From Candidatus Falkowbacteria bacterium UBA2355 (GTDB lineage: Bacteria; Patescibacteriota; Patescibacteriia; Patescibacteriales; Patescibacteriaceae), in NCBI GenBank assembly GCA_002344425.1, contig DDTV01000036.1, positions 1-6,021 of the forward strand: a stretch of DNA of 6,021 nucleotides, read 5' to 3'. This document shows, in pieces, positions 1 through 5,344 of this stretch. Position 1 is the first letter of the stretch. Every line of letters starts with the position of its first letter. The position numbers were made by a program, and so were the translations under genes. The notes beneath the pieces are model-generated. The model made no database searches and was not told the DNA's origin. It was given only the letters and a program-made list of their open reading frames with translations.

Positions 1-1
1 C

Positions 2-172
2 TATGGCAACAATAAAGATAAAATTTTAAATAAAAAATTAAAGCTCGGCCGCGTTTTTCTGGTGGCGACGAATTTGGCCTTTGTCGACACCAAGGGAGAG
101 CGACAAGAGTTTTCAATCGAACTGCCTAAAGAATTAGAAGCGATTTTGAAAACCTTAAAAGCAAAAGCATGA
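2..172 (+). CDS. C-terminal fragment of an upstream gene; possibly a hotdog-fold acyl-CoA thioesterase
   Basis: An open frame runs from the left edge to a TGA at 170-172 and encodes the last 56 residues of a protein. No start codon in this frame is plausible, so the gene begins outside the window. The fragment has a Lys/Asn-rich stretch, then a hydrophobic strand (GRVFLVATNLAFVDTKGE), then a Pro-Lys-Glu-Leu-Glu-Ala-Ile-Leu helix and a Lys-rich tail. A strand ending in a 'vfvD..G' turn, followed by a 'P.el...l' helix, resembles the C-terminus of YbgC/FadM/4HBT-type hotdog thioesterases; this is a weak pattern match, not an identification. Its stop overlaps the kinase start as ATGA, and the codon use resembles the genes that follow, so it is real coding sequence and probably co-transcribed with them. 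Confidence 0.6.
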   Translation, partial: YGNNKDKILNKKLKLGRVFLVATNLAFVDTKGERQEFSIELPKELEAILKTLKAKA

Positions 173-726
173 TTATTTCCTTTGGCGGCAGCATAGGTTC
201 GGGCAAATCGGGCGTCGCGCGCAGCTTGGCTCAAAAGTTGGGCTGGCCTTACTATGATATGGGCGACATCAGGCGCAAGTTAGCGGCCGAAAGGGGAATG
301 ACTTTGGAAGAATTAAACATCTTGGGTGAAAGCGATCCGAAAACCGATACCGAGGTTGATGAGTATCAGGAAAAATTGGGCAAGGAGCAGGATAATTTTG
401 TTATTTCCGGACGAACTTCTTGGCATTTTATTCCTCACTCTTTAAAAATATTTTTGAAAGTTGATCCGCTGATAGGCGCCGAAAGGGTTTTTAAAAGTTT
501 GGCCGGCCGCAATGAAGCCGACGGACTGGACAGCGTCGAGACTGTGTTGGCAGCCAATCAACGCCGGGTTGAAAGCGACCGTCTGCGCTATAAGAAATAT
601 TTTAATATCGATGTCTATGATGAGTCGCATTATGACCATGTCGTAGACACTAGCCATATCACGCAAAACGAGGCTTTTGAACGCGTTTGTGCTATAATTG
701 AGGCTATAAACAATAAACATCTATGA
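169..726 (+). CDS. cmk: Cytidylate kinase, short archaeal-type (AAA/P-loop NMP kinase)
   Basis: This 185-residue cytoplasmic protein is expected to transfer phosphate from ATP to CMP or dCMP, making CDP/dCDP for nucleic acid precursors. The Walker A loop is at residues 7-14 (GSIGSGKS), directly after the first beta strand. An NMP-binding region follows ('YYDMGDIRR', about 28-36, and an acidic 'DPKTDTEVDEYQ' segment, 56-67). The core strand 'VISGR' lies at 78-82 and 'LKIFLKVD' at 92-99. The Arg-rich lid and closing segment (about 132-161: RRVESDRLRYKKYF, then IDVYD and YDHVVDTS) match the short cytidylate kinases of archaea and many CPR bacteria. The length fits that group (about 180-190) rather than the roughly 225 residues of E. 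coli Cmk. The start ATG overlaps the previous stop (ATGA), and the end overlaps the gap start the same way, which suggests translational coupling; no Shine-Dalgarno is visible. A related NMP/adenylate-kinase-like specificity cannot be excluded. Confidence 0.88.
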   Translation: MIISFGGSIGSGKSGVARSLAQKLGWPYYDMGDIRRKLAAERGMTLEELNILGESDPKTDTEVDEYQEKLGKEQDNFVISGRTSWHFIPHSLKIFLKVDPLIGAERVFKSLAGRNEADGLDSVETVLAANQRRVESDRLRYKKYFNIDVYDESHYDHVVDTSHITQNEAFERVCAIIEAINNKHL

Positions 727-1730
727 ATATCGCCATTAACGGCTTTGGCCGCATCGGTCGCGCCGCTTTCAAAGCCCTGTTAGATCGCCCGGGCGTCAAT
801 ATTGTCGCGATCAATGATTTGACCGACACAAATACTTTGGCGCATTTGCTCAAATACGACAGTTGCTACGGTATTTATAATCGTTCGGTTAAGTCGACGG
901 CCAATTCGCTTATCGTTAATAATAAATCCTTTCCCGTTCTTGCGGAAAAAGATCCGGCTCGCTTGCCTTGGAAAAAATTTAAAGTTGATGTTGTCATCGA
1001 ATCAACCGGCCGTTTTACTGACCCGCTGGCCGCAGGCGCTCATCTTAAAGCCGGCGCGAAAAAAATTATTCTCTCCGCTCCGGCCAAAGGCAAGGGAGCT
1101 AAGACTTTGGTGCTCGGTGTTAATGAACAAAAAATAACCCGCCAAGACAATATTATTTCCATGGCTTCCTGTACGACCAACTGCCTTGCGCCGGTGACTG
1201 ATATTATCCGTCGTAATTTCGGAATTGAAAACGCCTTGATGACTACGATTCATTCTTATACCGCTGATCAGAATTTGGTTGATGGTCCTCATAAAGATTT
1301 GCGCCGCGCCCGCGCCGCCGCTTTGAGTATGATTCCGACGACGACCGGCGCCGCCATTGCCGCGACGCAGGCAATTCCGGAACTTAAGGACCGCTTTGAC
1401 GGTTTGTCAGTCCGCGTTCCAACGCCGGTCGGTTCGCTGTGCGATTCGGTATATGTTTTAAAGAAAAAAACTACGGCCGATAAAGTAAATAAGGTTTTAT
1501 CCGCCGCTAGCCGGACGAGCCGCTTGCGCGGCATAGTGACGGTCACTAACGATCCGATTGTTTCAATCGACATAGTAGGCAACTCAGCCAGCGCCATTGT
1601 CGATTTGTCTCTGACAACTGTTATCGGCGGAAATTTGCTTAAAGTTATTGCTTGGTATGATAACGAATGGGGCTATAGTAACCGTTTAGCCGACTTGTGC
1701 GTTTATCTTAAAAAGAAAAAATTAGTTTAA
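723..1730 (+). CDS. gap: Type I glyceraldehyde-3-phosphate dehydrogenase
   Basis: This 335-residue cytoplasmic enzyme oxidises glyceraldehyde 3-phosphate with NAD and phosphate to 1,3-bisphosphoglycerate in glycolysis, or runs the reverse. The Rossmann domain starts at once with INGFGRIGR (residues 5-13). Asp32 in 'AINDL' is the residue that binds the adenosine ribose and favours NAD over NADP. The catalytic motif SCTTNC spans 149-154 with nucleophile Cys150, and His177 in 'TTIHSYT' is its partner. The phosphate-site segments are present: HKDLRRARAAA (190-200), TTTGAA (206-211) and RVPTPVG (231-237), as is the C-terminal signature WYDNEWGYSNR (311-321). The length is normal for the family and no key residue is missing. 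The start is fixed by the ATGA overlap with cmk and by the N-terminal beta strand. It is not next to pgk or tpi, its frequent partners elsewhere; here it lies between cmk and htrA. The 'GSLCDSVYVLKK' stretch is a mild variant of the usual 'vSv.Dl..'. Confidence 0.97.
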   Translation: MNIAINGFGRIGRAAFKALLDRPGVNIVAINDLTDTNTLAHLLKYDSCYGIYNRSVKSTANSLIVNNKSFPVLAEKDPARLPWKKFKVDVVIESTGRFTDPLAAGAHLKAGAKKIILSAPAKGKGAKTLVLGVNEQKITRQDNIISMASCTTNCLAPVTDIIRRNFGIENALMTTIHSYTADQNLVDGPHKDLRRARAAALSMIPTTTGAAIAATQAIPELKDRFDGLSVRVPTPVGSLCDSVYVLKKKTTADKVNKVLSAASRTSRLRGIVTVTNDPIVSIDIVGNSASAIVDLSLTTVIGGNLLKVIAWYDNEWGYSNRLADLCVYLKKKKLV

Positions 1731-1734
1731 AAAC

Positions 1735-2895
1735 ATGACTCTAAAAGAAAAGCAACAATACCTGGTCTTGCTGGGTATTGCCATTCTTATAAGCGGTGTT
1801 ATCGGCGGTATTGCCGGTTTTACGGCCGCCCAATCAATAATTGATAATAAGCCGCTTATTCAGACAGCTACCAAAATAGAGGCCAGCGACATAGTCAATG
1901 TCGTCGAGGGCGCCTCACCGGCAGTAGTCAGTATTATTGTCACCAAAGATTTGCCGAAAATCGATCAAAACGATTTATTCCGCCGCTTCTTCGGAGAGGG
2001 TTTTAATAACACGCCTCAGGAAACGGAAAGAAGGGAAATCGGCGGCGGTAGCGGTTTTATAGTTTCGGCAGACGGTTTTGTCGTGACCAACAAACACGTT
2101 GTTACTGATGAAGCGGCCGATTATACGGTTTTGCTCAATAACGGCGACAAGCATGCCGCCAAGGTTTTGGCTCGCGACCCCTTGAACGATTTGGCGATTT
2201 TAAAAATAGATGTCAATGATTTGCCAACGCTGGCCTTCGGTGACTCCGATTCTCTCAAGCCGGGCCAAAGCGTTATCGCCATCGGCAATGCGCTCGGCGA
2301 ATTTCGCAATACGGTTTCGACCGGCGTCATTTCCGGTTTGGCTCGTTCGATTACGGCTTCATCAGGTCCTTTTCAAAGCGAACGCTTGGTCGGCTTGATT
2401 CAAACCGATGCTTCAATCAATCCGGGAAATTCCGGCGGACCGCTTTTGGATACGGCCGGACAGGTCGTTGGCATTAATGTAGCCGTTGCCCAGGGCGCAC
2501 AAAACATCGGTTTTGCCATCCCGATTAATCAGGTTAAAGAAACCATTGAAAGTGTGCGTCAGAACGGCAAACTGATTCGAGCTTGGTTGGGGGTTCGTTA
2601 TGTTCCGATTACGGCAGAAATGGCGCAGGCAAATAATTTGGGCAAGGATTTCGGCGTTTTAGTGCTTAAGGGAGACAATCCCGAAGATATCGCGGTTATG
2701 CCGGGTTCTCCGGCCGATAAGGCGGGTCTAGAAGAAAATGATATTATCTTTGAAGCTGACGGAGAGAAAATTACCGAAGAAAATCCTTTGGCGATGATTA
2801 TTGCCCGCCGCAAACCCGGCGATCTTTTGCGGCTCAAGGTCTTGCATGACGGCCGAGAAAAGGATACAGTGGTCGTACTTGAAGAAGCAAAATAA
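1735..2895 (+). CDS. htrA: HtrA/Deg-family serine protease, membrane-anchored, one PDZ domain
   Basis: This 386-residue envelope protease is expected to degrade or chaperone misfolded extracytoplasmic proteins. A short charged N-terminus (MTLKEKQQ) precedes one hydrophobic segment (about 9-33). That segment is probably an uncleaved signal anchor, which would put the catalytic part outside the cytoplasmic membrane. A linker and an LA-loop-like 'DLFRRFFGEGF' (80-90) lead to the trypsin-like domain, with the full triad: His121 (TNKHVV), Asp152 (NDLAILK) and Ser233 (GNSGGP). Residues 255-265 ('AQNIGFAIPIN') are the conserved strand behind the active site. A single PDZ domain covers about 283-383, with 'WLGVRYVPIT' at its start and the 'GSPADKAGLEENDII' ligand-loop region at 324-338. 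One PDZ matches DegS/HtrA forms rather than two-PDZ DegP/DegQ. The ATG lies 4 bases after the gap stop, with only A-rich sequence upstream and no clear ribosome binding site. The stop shares its last A with the prfB start (TAATG). Confidence 0.96.
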   Translation: MTLKEKQQYLVLLGIAILISGVIGGIAGFTAAQSIIDNKPLIQTATKIEASDIVNVVEGASPAVVSIIVTKDLPKIDQNDLFRRFFGEGFNNTPQETERREIGGGSGFIVSADGFVVTNKHVVTDEAADYTVLLNNGDKHAAKVLARDPLNDLAILKIDVNDLPTLAFGDSDSLKPGQSVIAIGNALGEFRNTVSTGVISGLARSITASSGPFQSERLVGLIQTDASINPGNSGGPLLDTAGQVVGINVAVAQGAQNIGFAIPINQVKETIESVRQNGKLIRAWLGVRYVPITAEMAQANNLGKDFGVLVLKGDNPEDIAVMPGSPADKAGLEENDIIFEADGEKITEENPLAMIIARRKPGDLLRLKVLHDGREKDTVVVLEEAK

Positions 2896-3987
2896 TGGAA
2901 AATTTACTGAAAAATATCGAAGCGCTCCGGGAACGCATTCTTGCGACCTGGAGCTTACTTTGACCTTGATCGCAAGCAAACTCGCGCGCTTGAACTAAAG
3001 GGACTGATGGCCAGTCCTGATTTTTGGCAAGATCAAGCCAAAGCTGTTTCAGTTGGTCAAGAAGCCAGCGATTTGGAAAATGAGGTTAATCAATGGCAGG
3101 CTCTGCTCAAAGAAACCAGACATCTGGAAGAATTGGCGACAATGGCCGATGCTAACGAAGACAATTCCTTGCATGATGAAATAGAAAAAAATTTAGCCGA
3201 TCTGACCAAGCGTTTCGAAGCTTTGGAATTTTTTGTGATGTTTTCGGGTCACTATGATGCGAATAATGCCATTCTATCAATTCATGCCGGCACCGGCGGA
3301 GTAGACGCCCAAGATTGGGCGCAAATGTTAGAGCGCATGTTTATTCGTTTTGCCGAGCGCCACAATTGGAAGGTTGAAATAATCGATCGCGTTGTTGCCA
3401 ACGAAGCCGGAATCAAGAGCTCTTCCTTATTGATCAGCGGACGATTTGCTTACGGTTATCTTAAAAGCGAGGCCGGTTCGCATCGTTTGGTACGCATGTC
3501 GCCTTTTAACGCCGATGGCAAGAGACAAACATCTTTCGCGCTCGTCGAAGTGATTCCTGAATTGCCCGAAGATGACAATATAATCATTAAGGATGATGAA
3601 TTGGAGATTGATTTTTTCCGTTCAAGCGGACCAGGCGGTCAGAACGTCAATAAAACTTCTAGCGCGGTTCGCATTACGCATAAACCGAGCGGCATTGTTG
3701 TCGCTTGCCAATCAGAACGTTCTCAACATCAGAATAGAGAATTGGCTATGAAAATGTTACGGGGTAAATTAGCCGAGTTACAGCAATCCGACCGCGCGGA
3801 TTTAGCGGCTTCAATTAAGGGCAAACATACGGCCGCCGGTTTTGGCAATCGTATCCGTTCTTATGTATTACAGCCGAATCAATTGGTCAAAGATGAACGC
3901 ACGGGACATGAATCTTCGGATGTTTATTCGGTGTTGGACGGTGACATTGACGAATTTGTTGAAGCTTATTTGAGAAAGAAGTTATAA
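2895..3987 (+). CDS. prfB: Peptide chain release factor 2, expressed through a programmed +1 frameshift
   Basis: RF2 recognises UGA and UAA stop codons in the ribosomal A site and triggers peptide release. The first part reads ATG 2895 through CTT 2958-2960 (22 codons) and meets an in-frame TGA at 2961-2963. Skipping T2961 and resuming at GAC 2962 gives 341 more residues, for 363 in all, against 365 in E. coli. The joined sequence 'WSLLDLDRKQ' lines up with the E. coli junction 'RGYLDYDAKK'. Domain 1 is a helical hairpin (about 1-110). 'AGTGGVDAQDWAQML' (about 131-145) opens the core. The codon-recognition tripeptide SPF is at 202-204, which marks RF2 rather than RF1 (PxT). The peptidyl-tRNA hydrolysis motif GGQ is at 247-249 within 'SSGPGGQNVNKTS'. 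The ATG overlaps the htrA stop (TAATG), suggesting coupling; only a weak 'GAAG' lies upstream. Taking the TTG at 2941 as start would produce a wrong, shortened N-terminus. Regulation is expected to be autogenous: scarce RF2 slows termination at TGA and favours the shift. Confidence 0.96.
2950..2964 (+). promoter_or_regulatory. prfB programmed +1 ribosomal frameshift site
   Basis: The arrangement is GGAG (2950-2953), CTTA, slippery CTT (2958-2960), TGA (2961-2963), C (2964). CTT-TGA-C is the classical RF2 shift core. GGAG occupies the same offset from CTT (bases -8 to -5) as the internal Shine-Dalgarno-like GGGG in the E. coli AGGGGGTATCTTTGAC. The anti-SD pairing pushes the ribosome forward, and the peptidyl-tRNA on CTT re-pairs on TTT. 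TGA followed by C is a poor termination context. A second TGA in the original frame at 2967-2969 means that simple stop readthrough could not produce RF2, so the +1 shift is required. Confidence 0.95.
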
Positions 3988-3999
3988 ATTTATAAAAAT

Positions 4000-5244
4000 A
4001 TGAAAAACAGAGGAGGGCTGTTTTTATTTTTCTGCCTCGGTTTAATCGCCGGGGTCGCTTTGTTTTCTTGGCACGAGCATACGGCATCGCCGCAAACGAT
4101 AGACTATTATATCGGTCAGAAAGTAAGTTTTTACGGTGAAATAATTTCCGAGCCGACTGTAAAAGGCAAAACCGTGGAAGTTGATGTCGAAGTTTTACAA
4201 TTCTCGAATAAAAACCAAGTCGAAGGCAAAGTGCGCTTGCGCACTACGCCTTGGCCGCGCCTTGCTTACGGCGATAAGGTATTGGTTGTTTGTCAGCCGG
4301 AGAAACCCGAGAATAGCGAATTCAATTACCAGCGCTATTTGGCTCGTTATGGAATTTATGCTCTTTGTTTCAGGGCCGAAGTAGAAAAATTAGGCGAGGG
4401 CGGCGGCAACCCAATCAAATATAAATTATTCGCTTTAAAAAATTATGCCAAACATGTTTTGGAGCGCCATATCGGCGAACCAGAGTCGTCTTTAATCGCT
4501 CCGGTACTTTTCGGCGGGGGAGATGAGATTGGCGACGAGATATTAAATAATTTTCGTCGTACCGGTTTGACGCATATCATGGCCGTTTCCGGATTTAATG
4601 TTGCGATTCTGGCGGCCGGACTCGGCTATGTTTTTTTCTTATGCGGTTTGCGACGTAAACTGGTTTTTATTTTGAGTGCCGCGGCGACGGCGGCGTACGT
4701 AATATTGGTCGGCGCTCCGCCGAGCGCGGTGCGCGCCGGAATTATGAGTATTATAGTTATCTATGCGCTGGCCATCGGTCGGCTCGCGCGTTTACTAAAT
4801 ATCGTTATCATAACGGCCGCCGCTACTTTAATTTTCAATCCGCGCTTGCTGGCCGCGGATATCGGCTGGCAATTGTCTTTTGCCGCTGTGCTCGGGCTTA
4901 TGTATCTTCATCCGATAATTAAAAAAGGTTTAGACAAGATTTTGCCTAAGCGTTTGAATATGTTAGGGGATATCGTCGCGGCAACTCTAGCCGCCCAACT
5001 CTCAACGACGCCGATTTCGCTTTATCATTTCGGACAAGTTTCTTTAATCTCTCCTTTGGCCAATATCTTAGTCGTCTGGACTATTCCATTCTTAACTGCC
5101 GCCTCGGCCATCGCTTTGCCCCTAGCGGCTGTAATCCCGGCAATTGGAGATATCTTATTTCTACCGTCCTTTATTATTGCTAAATATATTATATTTATAG
5201 TTCAAATTTTAGCTAATATTAGCTGGAGCTCTGTTAATTTTTAG
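4000..5244 (+). CDS. comEC: ComEC/Rec2-type competence membrane protein, N-terminal and ComEC_N domains only
   Basis: ComEC forms the inner-membrane channel that brings single-stranded DNA into the cell during natural transformation. This 414-residue protein has one N-terminal membrane helix (about 6-24), then a soluble beta-rich OB-like region (about 37-130, the DUF4131 position: 'GQKVSFYGEIISEP', 'YGDKVLVVCQP'). The polytopic ComEC_N domain covers about 163-410. Its hallmarks are 'FRRTGLTHIMAVSGFNVAI' (185-203), 'GAPPSAVRAGIM' (238-249), 'NPRLLAADIGWQLSFAAVLGL' region (280-300) and the 'QLSTTPISLYHFGQVSLISPLANI' region (333-356). It ends at TAG without the C-terminal metallo-beta-lactamase-like domain of full-length ComEC (B. 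subtilis, about 776 residues), and no such domain follows in the window. The ATG lies 12 bases after prfB with no Shine-Dalgarno at a useful distance; an AGGAGG (4011-4016) lies inside the gene with no in-frame start behind it. It is probably the last gene of the operon. Confidence 0.92.
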   Translation: MKNRGGLFLFFCLGLIAGVALFSWHEHTASPQTIDYYIGQKVSFYGEIISEPTVKGKTVEVDVEVLQFSNKNQVEGKVRLRTTPWPRLAYGDKVLVVCQPEKPENSEFNYQRYLARYGIYALCFRAEVEKLGEGGGNPIKYKLFALKNYAKHVLERHIGEPESSLIAPVLFGGGDEIGDEILNNFRRTGLTHIMAVSGFNVAILAAGLGYVFFLCGLRRKLVFILSAAATAAYVILVGAPPSAVRAGIMSIIVIYALAIGRLARLLNIVIITAAATLIFNPRLLAADIGWQLSFAAVLGLMYLHPIIKKGLDKILPKRLNMLGDIVAATLAAQLSTTPISLYHFGQVSLISPLANILVVWTIPFLTAASAIALPLAAVIPAIGDILFLPSFIIAKYIIFIVQILANISWSSVNF

Positions 5245-5247
5245 ATT

Positions 5248-5265
5248 ATTGACAAAGTGGTCAAT
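5248..5265. promoter_or_regulatory. Inverted repeat over the -35 box, possible operator
   Basis: ATTGAC (5248-5253) and GTCAAT (5260-5265) form a perfect 6-bp inverted repeat around a 6-base centre, in the sequence ATTGACAAAGTGGTCAAT. The left arm contains most of the -35 box, so a dimeric protein bound here would compete with RNA polymerase. The half-site spacing (centre to centre 12 bp) is near one helical turn. Part of the symmetry could be chance, since the left arm is forced by the -35 consensus. It is not followed by a T tract, so it does not look like a terminator. Confidence 0.4.
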
Positions 5266-5277
5266 TTATGATATTTT
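5249..5277 (+). promoter_or_regulatory. Sigma70-type promoter with extended -10
   Basis: The -35 box is TTGACA (5249-5254, perfect consensus). A 17-base spacer leads to -10 TATTTT (5272-5277), preceded by TG one base upstream (5269-5270) as in an extended -10. A perfect TATAAT also occurs at 5277-5282, but it would leave a 22-base spacer and so is less likely to pair with this -35. Transcription would then begin near 5284-5290, giving a leader of roughly 55-60 bases before the ATG at 5345. This is the only strong promoter I see in the window, and it separates the last gene from the operon before it. Confidence 0.75.
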
Positions 5278-5333
5278 ATAATATTCGGAAAATTGATAGA
5301 AAATTACAATAAAATAATAAAAAAATCTCAAAA

Positions 5334-5339
5334 AAGGAG
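5334..5339 (+). promoter_or_regulatory. Shine-Dalgarno sequence of the 5345 gene
   Basis: AAGGAG stands 5 bases before ATG 5345-5347 in an A-rich leader. It fixes the start of the unknown gene. It is the only strong, well-spaced ribosome binding site in the window; the operon genes upstream begin by overlap or with weak A-rich sequence. Confidence 0.85.
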
Positions 5340-5344
5340 AAAAA

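Larger units (their letters stand above)
5245..5344 (+). other. Intergenic region between comEC and the hypothetical gene
   Basis: These 100 bases are the only real gap between genes. They hold the promoter, the dyad and the ribosome binding site listed separately. The rest is an AT-rich leader with runs of A and no stable GC-rich hairpin. I see no rho-independent terminator for the comEC operon here, so transcription from upstream may run on into the last gene or end by another mechanism. Confidence 0.7.

Noticed and set aside
442..720. Minus-strand open frame of 92 codons opposite cmk
   Set aside because: It is the antisense of a clear cytidylate kinase, has no motif, and no promoter is seen for it.
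1289..1597. Minus-strand open frame of 102 codons inside gap
   Set aside because: It lies wholly opposite strongly conserved GAPDH coding sequence, has no recognisable motif or ribosome binding site, and is explained by the G+C-rich codon pattern of gap.
2941..3987. prfB read as an uninterrupted gene starting at TTG 2941
   Set aside because: The first residues (MRPGAYF) do not fit the RF2 N-terminus and lie out of frame with the conserved upstream part. The CTTTGAC site and the matching 22-codon leader frame from ATG 2895 explain the gene fully.
4011..4016. AGGAGG near the start of comEC as a ribosome binding site for a later start
   Set aside because: No ATG, GTG or TTG in the comEC frame follows at a usable distance (the next is TTG 4060), and a later start would remove the N-terminal membrane helix. 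It is most likely just the codons for Arg-Gly-Gly.
5277..5282. Perfect TATAAT as the -10 box
   Set aside because: It lies 22 bases from the TTGACA, outside the usual 16-19, while TGaTATTTT at 5269-5277 has the 17-base spacing. A secondary start from it cannot be excluded.
5248..5284. Rho-independent terminator for the comEC operon
   Set aside because: The ATTGAC/GTCAAT dyad is short, AT-rich and lacks a following T run, and it coincides with a consensus -35 box, so a promoter/operator reading fits better.
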